Translations under genes and position numbers: made by a program
Origin: Microcoleus vaginatus WJT46-NPBG5
Lineage (GTDB): Bacteria > Cyanobacteriota > Cyanobacteriia > Cyanobacteriales > Oscillatoriaceae
Length of the DNA: 64,000 nt
NCBI GenBank assembly: GCA_019359355.1
Contig: JAHHHM010000028.1
Span: 26,053 to 90,052 of the forward strand
Direction of reading: 5' to 3'
Notes under the pieces: model-generated
Databases searched by the model: none
The model's input: the letters and a program-made list of their open reading frames with translations, nothing else
What the model was told of the DNA's origin: nothing
Shown here: positions 48,168 to 59,800 of the stretch, piece after piece
How positions within the stretch are numbered: position 1 is the stretch's first letter
Layout: each line of letters starts with the position of its first letter

Positions 48168-48708
48168 AGCGATAGCTGCTTGCCCCGCCCAGCCAATCTT
48201 AAGTTTTAGCTGTCAAATCCAGAAGCAGCTAAGACAATTAAGAAGTAAGACATTAACAACCCCCACAAAACCAACGGGATAGCGGGGGCTTGAGAAGGCC
48301 AGTTCTCAGGCGCAAGGTGTCTGCCGTACAAGTCTGTGATCGGTACATACTGCCGAATCATTCCCTGATTCGGGCTATCTCAACGCTTACTGGTTATGAG
48401 CTAGTTGCAGAAAAGACATCTTAGCAGAGATGCGGTAAGGGACTTAGCACTCACTCGTGAGGATGATATCTATGGAACGAGTATCAGTTTTATTGCCAGA
48501 TGGTTCTTCTTGGATGCCGGCGGGGAAATCCAAGGCAGCAGGCTTAGAAATAAAAGGGGCAAATCAGTCCCCACCCAGTCAAACGCCTTAAGCACACTAC
48601 CGGCATCTTTATTAGTATGTAAGTCCCGACCTATTTCTCAAGCGAGGGACTCCTGCCACAAAGATGTTAAAAATTCACTCCAATCTTCACTCTTCATTGA
48701 ACTGACCC

Positions 48709-50394
48709 ATGTACGCCCCAGACAATCCAGAGGTCTTCCAGCGGTTTTTGGAACACGCCCCTGCGGCGGTAGCAATGCTTGATCGCCAGATGCGCTACCT
48801 GCTGACTTCTCGCAGGTGGCTGACGGATTGCGGCCAGGGCGACCAAAATATTATTGGTCGCTCGCATTATGAATTTCTGCCCCTATTTCAAAAACAGGAT
48901 TTGTCTCGGTGGCAGGACATTTACGCTTCGTGTTTAGCAGGATCAGGAGAACACCGAGAACGCGAGTATTTCACCCGATCAGATGGTGTGCCGGTTTGGA
49001 TCGAGTGGGAAATCCGGCCTTGGAAGACAGCAGCCGGTGAAATTGGTGGCCTGATCCTGAGCCGGTCTGACATTACAGAACACAAACAAACCGAAGCCGA
49101 ACTCAGACAAATTAATGAAGAGTTAGAAATGAGAGCTGAGGCGTGCGCCACCCATTTAAGACATACCACCATCGCTTTGCAGGCAGAGCGCGTAGAACGC
49201 CAGCGGATCGCCGAGGTTCACAAAGTCCTCCAATTTTCCATCAATCGGGCTGGGGACGCTGTATTTTGGGTAACACCAGAGGCGCAGTTATTTTACGTCA
49301 ACGATGCCGCTTGCCTGTCCTTGGGCTACTCCCGCGAGGAGTTGCTCTCACGCTCGTTGCAGCACATCAACCCAGATTTTCCCCCTTATATCTGGTCGGA
49401 ATACTGGGAAGAAATCAAGCAACTTGGCTCTATTCGGCTAGAATCTCAGCACTGTACTAAAGATGGCCACATTTTCCCAGTGGAGTTAACCATCAATTAT
49501 TTTAAAGTCAATGGTCATGAGTACAATTGCATTTTTGCGCGGGACATCACCGAGCGCAAGGAAGCCGAGGCAGAATTGTACCAGGCCAAGAGTGCAGCAG
49601 AAGCGGCCAATCGAGCCAGAAGTTCGTTTCTGGCAAATATGAGTCATGAACTCCGCACACCCTTAACGGCCATTATTGGTTATAGCGAACTGCTCCAAGA
49701 AGATGCCCAGGAGTTAGGCTTAGGCCAGATGGACTTTATTGCTGACCTCCAGACGATCAACACAGCCGGTAAGCAGTTACTGGGAGTCCTCAGCGAAATT
49801 CTCGATTTCTCGAAGATTGAATCGGGTCAGATGGAACTCGATCTCAATACGTTCGATGTGGCAGCCTTAATTAAGGAAGTTCAAACCCGCGTTCAACCGT
49901 TACTCGTTGCTAACAGCAACACGTTGATCGTAAATTGCCCCAATGATATGGGCACAATGCACGCTGATTGGATCAAGGTGCGGCAGATACTCTTAAACTT
50001 GCTGGACAACGCAACCAAATTTACAGAGCATGGCTCGATTATCCTTGATGTTTCCCGTGAAGACGATCCTGAGGTGCAACTGCTAACTTCTGAGGCAAAT
50101 GCGGAACCGGCTTTTAACACCGGCACTGAGGGTTGGATCAAGTTTCAGGTTCGCGACACCGGCATTGGGATGACACAAGAACAGCTGCCGACGATATTCC
50201 AGGCATTCACCCAGGCTGATGAGTCTACAACGCGCCGTTACGGAGGCACCGGCATGGGACTGGCCATCAGTCGCAGTTTTTGTCAAATGATGGGCGGTGA
50301 AATTATTGTGGAAAGCGAGTTGGGAGCCGGTTCTACGTTCAGCGTTTATCTGCCGCTTTACGTGAGAGAGGAGGAAGCAGGCAGTCAGGGCTAG
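48709..50394 (+). CDS. PAS-PAS sensor histidine kinase
   Basis: 561 residues without membrane segments, so cytoplasmic. PAS 1 (about 8-125, ending [14 protein letters not shown]), a short coiled linker, PAS 2 (about 175-290, ending [13 protein letters not shown]), then HisKA with the phosphoacceptor in [20 protein letters not shown] (about 314) and the HATPase domain: N box [16 protein letters not shown]1 DTGIGM, F box [10 protein letters not shown] and G2 [10 protein letters not shown]. There is no receiver domain and no adjacent response-regulator gene, so the partner is unknown. The start ATG lacks a clear ribosome-binding site. Confidence 0.9.
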   Translation: MYAPDNPEVFQRFLEHAPAAVAMLDRQMRYLLTSRRWLTDCGQGDQNIIGRSHYEFLPLFQKQDLSRWQDIYASCLAGSGEHREREYFTRSDGVPVWIEWEIRPWKTAAGEIGGLILSRSDITEHKQTEAELRQINEELEMRAEACATHLRHTTIALQAERVERQRIAEVHKVLQFSINRAGDAVFWVTPEAQLFYVNDAACLSLGYSREELLSRSLQHINPDFPPYIWSEYWEEIKQLGSIRLESQHCTKDGHIFPVELTINYFKVNGHEYNCIFARDITERKEAEAELYQAKSAAEAANRARSSFLANMSHELRTPLTAIIGYSELLQEDAQELGLGQMDFIADLQTINTAGKQLLGVLSEILDFSKIESGQMELDLNTFDVAALIKEVQTRVQPLLVANSNTLIVNCPNDMGTMHADWIKVRQILLNLLDNATKFTEHGSIILDVSREDDPEVQLLTSEANAEPAFNTGTEGWIKFQVRDTGIGMTQEQLPTIFQAFTQADESTTRRYGGTGMGLAISRSFCQMMGGEIIVESELGAGSTFSVYLPLYVREEEAGSQG

Positions 50395-50803
50395 AGTCCT
50401 CACGACATAAGGTGATTAACAAGTCCCTGAGCCGAATTCATGGCTGCTGGCTGCCATGAAAAGTCTGGATATTAATAACGTTTTGTCTAGCTATATCTAC
50501 CCCCTAGCTCCTAGCCGCTCGTTAAAAATTCTCCCCTCCGACCCACCCCTAGCTCAAAGCCGCAGTATTAAGGTATTTGAAGTTTTGCAGCCTTTTGTAG
50601 GACGGTGGATCGACCCTACGATAAACTAAGCCTTGATTCAGAACTAGGCCGCAGATTCCAAACGCGGCTTGGAGGTTGAAGTCGAAGCATTTTGGATCTT
50701 TTCCTCTGGCCCGAAAGTCAGATAGTGTTTCGATGTTGACCTCCAACAGCGGCGAAGCTAGTCGTTAAATTTGCTAGCCGCACACATAGTACAAAAGTGT
50801 TGA

Positions 50804-51073
<270 letters not shown>

Positions 51074-51146
51074 GCCACCGGCCAAAACACTCGTTCCCTG
51101 AGAGGAATTGGCAGTCATCAAACAAGACCTTTCAGGCTAAAGTGAC

Positions 51147-51176
51147 AGAGGGAGCCACTCGCCCCCTCTTTTTTTT
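51147..51176 (+). terminator. Rho-independent terminator of psaC
   Basis: AGAGGG (51147-51152) pairs with CCCTCT (51164-51169), 11-base loop, followed by an uninterrupted T run to 51176. Confidence 0.85.
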
Positions 51177-51294
51177 GCGGCAAGGTCGTCTTGAGGCTTC
51201 TTAGCCTCCAGATTCTTGACGTTTTCCTGATAGCCCTTTAGTTTGTAGCAAGTAGATTCTGATCATCATGTGCGGAGCAGGAGTTGGATTCTAG

Positions 51295-53199
51295 ATGTGC
51301 GGAATCGTTGGCTATATTGGCACCCAAAACGCAAGCGAAATTTTGCTGGCAGGCTTAGAGAAACTCGAATATCGGGGTTACGATTCTGCCGGCCTGGCGA
51401 CGGTCTGGGAAGGTGAAATTCACTGCGTCCGGGCGAAAGGTAAACTCCAAAACCTGCGAGAAAAGCTTGCCGGTGTGGAAACCCCTGCCCAGATTGGCAT
51501 CGGACATACCCGCTGGGCAACTCACGGCAAACCAGAGGAGTACAACGCCCACCCGCATACGGATACGGCAAGACGCGTGGCGGTTGTACAAAATGGGATT
51601 ATTGAAAACTACCGCGAGTTGCGCGACGCTCTAAAATCTAGGGGTCACGAGTTTCGCTCGGATACCGATACTGAGGTGATCCCCCACTTAATCGCTGAGT
51701 ATCTGGCGGAACCTCTGGTGGAGGCACCGGCATTTGTCCCCCTGCTGTCGCCCTTTGTAGAGGCGGTACGGAAAGCCGTCAATCACCTAAAAGGGGCGTT
51801 TGCGATCGCCGTTGTCTGTGCCGAGTATCCCGACGAAATGGTTGTCGCCAGACAGCAGGCTCCGCTCGTGATCGGTTTTGGGCAAGGTGAGTTTTTCTGT
51901 GCTTCAGATACGCCGGCACTGGTGGCTCATACCCGTGCGGTACTACCTCTGGAAAATGGGGAACTGGCGCGACTGACCCCGTTAGGGGTTGAAGTTTACA
52001 ATTTTTCGGGCGATCGCTTAAAGAAAACTCCCCGCACCCTGAGCTGGAACCCCGTGCTTGTGGAGAAGCAGGGCTTCCGGCACTTCATGGCTAAGGAAAT
52101 TTATGAGCAACCGGGAGTTGTGCGCTCTTGTTTGGAGGCATATTTTCACAGTGATTGGCACCCAGAAGCCGGCCATTCACCCGTAAAATTGGGTTTGCCC
52201 GATGAACTGCTGGCAGATTTGGAACACGTTCAAATTCTTGCTTGTGGCACGAGTTGGCACGCTGGTTTGGTGGGTAAATATCTGTTAGAGCAGCTAGCAG
52301 ATATTCCGACAATGGTGCAGTATGCCTCGGAATTTCGTTACGCACCGGCACCGCTGACCCCCAACACCCTAACCGTTGGCATCAGTCAGTCTGGGGAAAC
52401 GGCGGATACTCTGGCGGCTTTGGCAATGGAGGGGCAGCGCCGTCTCGCTAAATCGGAAAAGTTTCACGCTAGACTTTTGGGAATTACGAATCGGCCTGAA
52501 TCGTCTCTGGGTCACTTAGTGCCTCATATTATTGATACTGGTGCCGGTATCGAAATTGGGGTGGCTGCAACGAAAACGTTTGTTACTCAGCTAATGGCGT
52601 TTTATGGGTTAGCCTTAGATTTGGCGTATCGGCGCAAAACGTTGCCACTAACCAGAATTGAGGAAATTATTCAAGGGTTGCGCCAACTGCCGGCACAAAT
52701 TGAGTTGATTTTGGAGAGTCAGGAACGTTATATCGAGGAGTTAGCCCACGAGTTTGCCGACACGAAAGATTTTATCTTTTTAGGGCGTGGAATTAATTTT
52801 CCCATCGCTTTAGAAGGGGCGCTGAAGCTGAAGGAAATCAGTTATATTCACGCCGAAGGCTATCCCGCTGGGGAAATGAAGCACGGACCGATCGCGCTGC
52901 TAGATGCCAAGGTGCCGGTGGTTGCGATCGCGATGCCGGGAAGTGTTTACGAAAAGGTGCTTTCTAATGCCCAGGAAGCCAAGGCACGAGACTCGCAATT
53001 AATTGGGGTAACACCCATGAATGATCGTGAGGCGGCTGAAACCTTTGATAAGCTGCTGCCGGTGCCGGTGGTTGATGAGTTGCTGTCTCCAATTTTGACA
53101 GTCATTCCCTTACAATTGCTGGCTTATCATATTGCCGCCCGTCGTGGTTTGGATGTGGATCAACCAAGAAACTTAGCTAAGTCTGTAACAGTTGAGTAA
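51295..53199 (+). CDS. glmS: Glutamine-fructose-6-phosphate aminotransferase
   Basis: 634 residues. Cys2 nucleophile (MCGIVGYIG) of the class II glutaminase domain with YRGYDSAGLA and HTRWATHG, then two SIS sugar-isomerase domains (LACGTSWHAGLVGKYLLEQL, VGISQSGETADT, GRGINFPIALEGALKLKEIS) and the end DVDQPRNLAKSVTVE. It makes glucosamine-6-phosphate for peptidoglycan and lipopolysaccharide. No glmS ribozyme-like fold was noticed in the 118-bp leader. Strong terminator 102 bp downstream. Confidence 0.97.
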   Translation: MCGIVGYIGTQNASEILLAGLEKLEYRGYDSAGLATVWEGEIHCVRAKGKLQNLREKLAGVETPAQIGIGHTRWATHGKPEEYNAHPHTDTARRVAVVQNGIIENYRELRDALKSRGHEFRSDTDTEVIPHLIAEYLAEPLVEAPAFVPLLSPFVEAVRKAVNHLKGAFAIAVVCAEYPDEMVVARQQAPLVIGFGQGEFFCASDTPALVAHTRAVLPLENGELARLTPLGVEVYNFSGDRLKKTPRTLSWNPVLVEKQGFRHFMAKEIYEQPGVVRSCLEAYFHSDWHPEAGHSPVKLGLPDELLADLEHVQILACGTSWHAGLVGKYLLEQLADIPTMVQYASEFRYAPAPLTPNTLTVGISQSGETADTLAALAMEGQRRLAKSEKFHARLLGITNRPESSLGHLVPHIIDTGAGIEIGVAATKTFVTQLMAFYGLALDLAYRRKTLPLTRIEEIIQGLRQLPAQIELILESQERYIEELAHEFADTKDFIFLGRGINFPIALEGALKLKEISYIHAEGYPAGEMKHGPIALLDAKVPVVAIAMPGSVYEKVLSNAQEAKARDSQLIGVTPMNDREAAETFDKLLPVPVVDELLSPILTVIPLQLLAYHIAARRGLDVDQPRNLAKSVTVE

Positions 53200-53301
53200 C
53201 TTTGAAATCCTTGAGGGGAATTTTTCAAAGGAGAACAGTTAATTGAAGTGAAAAATAATTAACTGAACACAACAATCGTTACCTAAGTTAGGCATAATCA
53301 T

Positions 53302-53326
53302 GCGCTCCTTGGGGGCGCTTTTCTTT
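53302..53326 (+). terminator. Rho-independent terminator of glmS
   Basis: GCGCTCC/GGGGCGC stem (one G-T pair), 3-base loop, then TTTTCTTTT. The remaining spacer to 53856 is very AT-rich and shows no gene. Confidence 0.8.
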
Positions 53327-53856
53327 TGCTAGTCGGGTAGCGTATTTTTATATCATATTAGGGAACTTACCTTGAATTAAACTCGTCCGAGATGATTGGT
53401 TCTGTCAAAAATCTATTAGAGTTGTTCAAACCGACATGATATTACGTTTTGGGTAACAATAATAGTTAATCTGCTCTGATCTTTGTTCGGCTCTGATCTT
53501 TGTGTTAAGCATATAAAAGTCAACGATTAAAAATCATAATTACTAAAAATTAGCTAAATTAAATTTTTTTAGATAATAACGAATTGTTAGAACTTAGTAA
53601 TTTTTGAATTTTAATTAGTTAATAAAAGTTTTTTAGAGCTATAAAAATATAAAGTAAACCTTATTTAGTTTGGTTAATTAATAGTTTTAAAAATACGTGA
53701 AACCTCTCGATTGCCATAAAGTTGTTCCAAAAAACGCTTATATTCTTTTTCAATTCAACTGAACTCATAGATTAAACCATAACCTAATTTGCTGATTATA
53801 ATTGAATTATTATAAACTCAAATTTTATAGGTTTTCAAAGTAGGCGCAAAAGTGAT

Positions 53857-55797
53857 ATGTGGGAAAAAATCAGACATATCCTAGTTAGAGAATCGCCGAG
53901 TGTCTTGCTTAGAGCTTCTAGTGTTGCCGGCCTGTTAATAGCCCTGCGCTTAGCCGGCTTACTACAGCTTCTAGAATGGGCAGCACTCGATCAATTTTTT
54001 CGCCTGCGTCCCCAAGAGCCGGCAGATTCTCGCATCGTTATTGTTGGAATTTCTGAATCCGATATCCAAAAAGCTGGTCAATGGCCTATCCCTGATGATA
54101 CCATTGCCCAGCTAATTGAAAAACTGAAACAACAGCAGCCAAGTGCCATTGGACTGGATATTTATCGAGATTTACCAGTAGGAGCCGGCCATCAAAATTT
54201 AATCAAAGTATTAAAAAGTACGCCTAACTTAATTGGGGTTAAAACCCTCAGTAGGGATAGCATCGGCTTTGCAATCAATCCATCACCAGTCTTAAATCAG
54301 CTTGGGCAAATTGGATTTAACAATCTTGTGCTAGATCCAGACGGCAAACTCCGTCGTGGCTTGCTCTTTCTAGAAACAAAAGAGGGGGAAACTTTAGCAA
54401 GCTTTGGCCTGAGATTGGCTTTGATTTATCTTGAAAATAAAGGAATTACGCCAGAAAATGCCAAGACTAATTCTGAGTATTTGCAATTAGCACAAGCAGT
54501 TTTCGTGCGATTAAGAGCAAATGATGGTAGCTATATCCGCATGAATGACCAAGGCTACCAAATATTAATGAACTTTAGAGGCCCGCGAAAGACTTTTCAA
54601 ATTGTCTCAATGACCGATGTATTAGAAAATCGAGTTTCGCCAGATTTTGCACGTAATCGGGTAGTTTTAATTGGCTCAACGGCGGTGAGTTTACAAGATT
54701 ACTTTCAGACTCCTTATGATAGCGGGTTGAATACATCTCCTAACCTGACCTCTGGTGTAGAAATTCATGCTAACTTAATCAGCCAAATTATTAGCGCAGC
54801 CGTGGATAACCGGCCTCTAATTAAAGTTTGGTCTGAACCGTTAGAAATGTTATGGATTTTTGGTTGGTCAGTGATTGGGGCAACTTCGGTTTGGATAGGG
54901 CGATATGCTGCCGGCAAAAAGACTTATTACTCAGTTTCTTGGACAGGGATGACGATTATAATTGCCGGCACCCTTCTCATAGGAGGTTCCTTCATCGCTT
55001 TTTTAGCCGGTTGGTGGATTCCAGTTGTTCCTTCGGTTCTTGCTTTGGCCGGCTCTGTGAGCGTAATTACAGCTTATATTGCTAATATTGAACGTGCAGA
55101 ACGCCAAACAGTGATGAATTTATTTGGGCGGCACGTTACTCCCAAAATAGCAGAAGCAATCTGGCAAGATCGGGATAAAATTCTCGAAGAAGGACAGTTG
55201 CAGGGACAAGAAATGATTGCAACTGTTCTGTTTACAGATTTAAAAGGGTTTAGCAGTATTGCCGAAGGAATGGAACCCAAAGTGTTGATGTCTTGGCTGA
55301 ACGAATATATGAGTGCAATGGCTCAAATTGTTCTTGATTGTGACGGCGCAATTGATAAATTTATTGGGGATGCAGTCATGGCAGTTTTCGGCATTCCAAT
55401 TGCCGCCACCACTTCTGAAGAAATTGCGTTAGACGCTCAAAAAGCCGTGAAGTGTGCGTTGGGCATGGCAGATGCTTTAAAATCGCTAAATCGCCAGTGG
55501 CGAAGTCAAGGCAAACCAACTGTTGCCATGCGAGTTGGAATCGCCACCGGCACAGTGGTTGTTGGGAGTTTGGGATCTAATCAGAGGCAGGATTACACCA
55601 TTATTGGCGATACAGTTAATATTGCCTCCCGCTTAGAAAGTTTTGATAAGTCGATTGATGGCGGTATTTGCCGGATTTTAATTGCTGAAGAAACTTGCCA
55701 ATACACTCAGGACAAATTTCCCACAGAACTGATTGGGACTGTTTTATTGAAAGGCCGCGAACAGCCGGTTAAGGTTTATCAAGTGCCGGTTGAGTGA
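53857..55797 (+). CDS. CHASE2-domain adenylate cyclase
   Basis: 646 residues. N-terminal membrane helix (about 18-40), extracytoplasmic CHASE2 sensor (about 45-315, e.g. SRIVIVGISESDIQKAGQWP and VVLIGSTAVSLQDYFQTPYD), three membrane helices (about 328-420), then a cytoplasmic class III cyclase (about 450-640). The active site is complete: metal Asp in LFTDLKGFSSI and KFIGDAVMAVFG, adenine-site Lys in DKFIGD and Thr in DYTIIGDTVNIASRLE, with Asn and Arg in the same stretch. It should turn a periplasmic signal into cAMP. It leads a plus-strand group with the DUF928 gene (115 bp) and two TPS exoproteins. Confidence 0.92.
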   Translation: MWEKIRHILVRESPSVLLRASSVAGLLIALRLAGLLQLLEWAALDQFFRLRPQEPADSRIVIVGISESDIQKAGQWPIPDDTIAQLIEKLKQQQPSAIGLDIYRDLPVGAGHQNLIKVLKSTPNLIGVKTLSRDSIGFAINPSPVLNQLGQIGFNNLVLDPDGKLRRGLLFLETKEGETLASFGLRLALIYLENKGITPENAKTNSEYLQLAQAVFVRLRANDGSYIRMNDQGYQILMNFRGPRKTFQIVSMTDVLENRVSPDFARNRVVLIGSTAVSLQDYFQTPYDSGLNTSPNLTSGVEIHANLISQIISAAVDNRPLIKVWSEPLEMLWIFGWSVIGATSVWIGRYAAGKKTYYSVSWTGMTIIIAGTLLIGGSFIAFLAGWWIPVVPSVLALAGSVSVITAYIANIERAERQTVMNLFGRHVTPKIAEAIWQDRDKILEEGQLQGQEMIATVLFTDLKGFSSIAEGMEPKVLMSWLNEYMSAMAQIVLDCDGAIDKFIGDAVMAVFGIPIAATTSEEIALDAQKAVKCALGMADALKSLNRQWRSQGKPTVAMRVGIATGTVVVGSLGSNQRQDYTIIGDTVNIASRLESFDKSIDGGICRILIAEETCQYTQDKFPTELIGTVLLKGREQPVKVYQVPVE

Positions 55798-55912
55798 GCT
55801 TTTCAGATAAATCCCGATAGTGTAAACTTTTATAGCAAATCATCGTTAATTCACTTCCCCTCAGTTAAAAGAGAACCAATCAGGGATATTCCTAAAAAAA
55901 GGAGACTTTAGA

Positions 55913-56731
55913 ATGACTCAGCTAAACTCACGCCTGCGTCCTGCATTTTTTTGGCTTGTAATTTTTAATACATTAATCATTAATTTTATACCGAGCCACG
56001 CCCTAGCTCTGCTCTCGCTCAGCCAAGGGAAAGCATTGCCTAGCAAAGCCATTGAGGTAGCGGATTATAAACCGCCAAAAGGCTTAGGGGCACCGGAAAC
56101 CGTAGGCGGGGGAACTCGTGGAGGAAAATGCGAACAGGACGAAAAAAGTTCTGGGCCGCTGTTAAGTGCACTGATGCCAGATTTGATACCAGACACGGCT
56201 GAATATGGGGTGACGGTGTCAGAGTCTCCTCAATTTTTTGTTTATATCCCTGAAACTTCTGCTCGAATGGCAGAATTTGTTTTGAAAGATGAAAACGAAA
56301 ACGATCTCTACAGATCACAAAATATTCCAATTTCTGGGCAATCGGCCATCGTCAGTGTCAGCTTACCGAAGGAGCAAATAAAGTTAGAACCTGGCAAGAA
56401 TTATCACTGGTATTTTTCCGTAGTTTGTAACCCAGATAACCGACGGAAAGATATTTTTGTAGAGGGGTGGACTCGGCAAACTAAATTGAGTTCAGATGTA
56501 GCAAGTCAGATCCAGAAAGTAGCACCCCAAGAACGCGCCAAATTGTATGCCGAAGCGGGAATTTGGCACGAAGCTGTGGCAATTTTGGCTGAATTACGCC
56601 GCGAAAACCCTGACGATTCAGCATTAGCGCAAGAGTGGCAAACACTTTTAGAATCAGCCGGCTTGAAACAAATGGCTGAGTTGCCGGTTGATCTTCCCAT
56701 TACCGTTACTGTGCTAGAAAATTCCCCTTAA
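55913..56731 (+). CDS. DUF928 family secreted protein
   Basis: 272 residues. Signal peptide (about 1-32, FFWLVIFNTLIINFIPSHAL). The mature part has the DUF928 pattern: Pro/Gly-rich start PKGLGAPETVGGGTRGGKC, LMPDLIPDTAEYGVTVSESP, FFVYIPETSARMAEFVLKDE and YHWYFSVVCNPDNRRKD with two conserved Cys that may form a disulfide, then a helical end (AKLYAEAGIWHEAVAILAEL). Function unknown; in cyanobacteria the family often lies near CHASE2, CHAT and haemagglutinin genes, as here. AAGGAG lies 10 bases before the ATG. Confidence 0.85.
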   Translation: MTQLNSRLRPAFFWLVIFNTLIINFIPSHALALLSLSQGKALPSKAIEVADYKPPKGLGAPETVGGGTRGGKCEQDEKSSGPLLSALMPDLIPDTAEYGVTVSESPQFFVYIPETSARMAEFVLKDENENDLYRSQNIPISGQSAIVSVSLPKEQIKLEPGKNYHWYFSVVCNPDNRRKDIFVEGWTRQTKLSSDVASQIQKVAPQERAKLYAEAGIWHEAVAILAELRRENPDDSALAQEWQTLLESAGLKQMAELPVDLPITVTVLENSP

Positions 56732-56750
56732 ATCAAGGAAAAGTTTAGGC

Positions 56751-56779
56751 CAAACCGTTTAAATTAAAAAAACGGTTTG
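56751..56779. terminator. 10-bp perfect hairpin between DUF928 and first TPS gene
   Basis: CAAACCGTTT (56751-56760) and AAACGGTTTG (56770-56779) with a 9-base loop. No T-run; it may attenuate rather than end transcription into the next gene, whose ATG is 50 bp further on. Confidence 0.45.
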
Positions 56780-56829
56780 TGATACTTTGATTGGCATTTT
56801 CTCAATTGGGGCTTATAAACCAGCAAGAC

Positions 56830-59800
56830 ATGAAAGCATCTATTACAGCAAATCGCCGACTGTTTGCCACTTTCACCCCTAGCCGGCCAACTATCAAAGA
56901 AGATAAGAACTTAGAAAAATTAAGCCAAAAAGTTTTTTTATCTTCTGGCTTTTTCCTGTTAACTTTTTCCTTATTTCTTCCCAAGGCTGGGGCACAAATT
57001 GTCCCCGATGCAACGTTGCCAATTAATTCCACTGTGACCCTACAGGGCAATACGAGTGTGATTGAAGGCGGAACGAGTGCCGGCACAAATTTATTCCACA
57101 GCTTTCGAGAATTTTCTATCCCAACAAACGGCACCGCTTACTTTAACAACGCTGCCAGTATTCAAAACATCCTGACAAGAGTGACGGGCGGCTCGATATC
57201 TAATATTGATGGGTTAATTCAAGCCAATGGCACGGCTAATTTATTTTTAATTAATCCGAATGGAATTATCTTTGGACCCAACGCTGCCTTAAATATTGGT
57301 GGCTCATTTTTAGCGAGTACAGCAAGTCAAATTAACTTTGCGGATGGGACACAATTTAGTGCTACATCACCTCAAACCACACCTTTATTAACCGTGAGTG
57401 TGCCGGTCGGCTTACAAATGGGGCCAAATCCCGGAAAAATCGTGGTGCAGGGTCAAGGAAATAATATCACACGAAGCGAATTGACGGGAGCGCTCATCAG
57501 GGATAACAGACCGGCAGGTTTAGAGGTTCAGAATAAAACCTTAGCGCTAGTAGGCGGTGAAATAGAGCTGATAGGGGGAAATCTGACAACTGATGGCGGA
57601 CGAATAGAACTTGGCAGTGTGGCAGATAACAGCACCGTTAGCCTAACGGCCACAGATAATGGTTGGAGTTTAGGATATTCAGGAGTTGGGGAGTTTCGAG
57701 ACATCCAGCTAAAAGCGGCAGCATCTTTGGATTCCAGTGGCTCCGGGGCAGGTGAGATCCAAGTGCAAGGGAGATCGATTTCCTTGAGTGAAGGCTCAGC
57801 AATCATGGCGTTGACTTTGGGAAATCAACCGGGGCGAGATGTCACTTTACGTGCTTCTGAGCAAGTGGAATTAAGTGGTGCTAATTCACTCAGCTTTCCA
57901 AGTATTTTAACAACACAAGTTGCTCCAGAAGGCAGTGGCGACGGGGGCAATTTGACAGTAGAAACAGCTCGGTTAAGCCTTTTGGATGGTGCCGCCATTA
58001 CCTCCTCAACATTGGGTCAAGGCAATGGGGGTAACTTGAGCGTTCGCGCTACAGAATCGGTGACCTTAAGCGGGTTAGATGCCTATGGGTTTGGCAGCAT
58101 TTTACGGGCGGCTGTCGCTCCACAAGCCATTGGGGATGCCGGCAGCCTAACCGTAGAAACAGCTCGGTTAAGCCTTTTGGATGGTGCCGCCATCATCTCC
58201 TCAACATTGGGTCAAGGCAATGGGGGTAACTTGAGCGTTCGCGCCACAGAATCGGTGAGCTTGAGTGGTTTAGATGCCTATGGGTTTGGTAGCAATTTAC
58301 AGGCGGCTGTCGGTCCACAAGCCGTTGGGAATGCCGGCAGCCTAACCGTAGAAACAGCTCAGTTAAGCCTTTTGGATGGTGCCGCCATCATCTCCTCAAC
58401 ATTTGGTCAAGGCAATGGGGGTAACTTGAGCGTTCGCGCCACAGAATCGGTGGGCTTAAGCGGGTTAAATGCCTCTGGGGTGGGCAGCAGTTTACAGACT
58501 GAAGTTGATCCACAAGCCGTTGGGGATGCCGGCAGCCTAACCGTAGAAACAGTTCGGTTAAGCCTTTTGAATGGCGCCCGCATCTCCTCCTCAACATTTG
58601 GTCAAGGCAATGGGGGTAACTTGAGCGTTCGCGCCACAGAATCGGTAACCTTAAGCGGGTTAGATGCCTCTGGGGTGGGCAGCAGTTTACAGACTATAGT
58701 CGGTCCAGCGGCTGTTGGGGATGCCGGCAGCCTAACCGTAGAAACAGCTCAGTTAACCCTTTTGGATGGTGCCGCCATTACCTCCTCAACATTGGGTCAA
58801 GGCAATGGGGGTAACTTGAGCGTTCGCGCCACAGAATCGGTAACCTTAAGCGGGTTAAATGCCTCTGGGGTGGGCAGCATTTTAGCGGCTCAAGTTGATC
58901 CACAAGCCGTTGGGGATGCCGGCAGCCTAACCGTAGAAACAGCTCAATTAACCCTTTTGGATGGTGCCCGCATCTCCTCGTCAACATTTGGTCAAGGCAA
59001 TGGGGGTAACTTGAGCGTTCGCGCCACAGAGTCGGTAACCTTAAGCGGGTTAGATGCCTCTGGGTTGGACAGCATTTTAGAGACTCAAGTGGGTCCACAA
59101 GCCATTGGCAATGCCGGCAGCCTAACCGTAGAAACAGCTCAATTAACCCTTTTAGATGGCGCCCGCATCTCCTCCTCAACATTTGGTCAAGGCAATGGGG
59201 GTAACTTGAGCGTTCGCGCTACAGAATCGGTGAGTTTGAGTGGTTTAGATGCCTATGGGTTTGGTAGCAATTTACAGGCGGCTGTCGGTCCACAAGCCGT
59301 TGGGAATGCCGGCAGCCTAACCGTAGAAACAGCTCAATTAACCCTTTTAGATGGCGCCCGCATCTCCTCCTCAACATTTGGTCAAGGCAATGGGGGTAAC
59401 TTGAGCGTTCGCGCCACAGAATCGGTAACCTTAAGCGGGTTAAATGCCTCTGGGGTGGGCAGCAATTTACAGACTATAGTCGGTCCAGCGGCTGTTGGGG
59501 ATGCCGGCAGCCTAACCGTAGAAACAGCTCAGTTAAGCCTTTTGGATGGTGCCGCCATTACCTCCTCAACATTGGGTCAAGGCAATGGGGGTAACTTGAG
59601 CGTTCGCGCCACAGAATCGGTAACCTTAAGCGGGTTAAATGCCTCTGGGGTGGGCAGCATTTTAGCGACTCAAGTTGATGATCCACAAGCCGTTGGGGAT
59701 GCCGGCAGTCTAACCGTAGAAACAGCTCAATTAACCCTTTTAGATGGCGCCCGCATCTCCTCCTCAACATTTGGTCAAGGCAATGGGGGTAACTTGAGCG

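Noticed and set aside
48405..48782. 125-codon plus-strand frame before and overlapping the histidine kinase start
   Set aside because: Overlaps the first PAS domain in another frame, is Arg/Ser-rich and lacks a ribosome-binding site.
51177..51294. Possible glmS ribozyme in the glmS leader
   Set aside because: The leader is only 118 bp after the psaC terminator and lacks the double-pseudoknot pattern; the ribozyme is mainly known from Firmicutes.
56040..56330. 96-codon minus-strand frame under the DUF928 gene
   Set aside because: Opposite a conserved secreted protein with clear start signals; no independent support.
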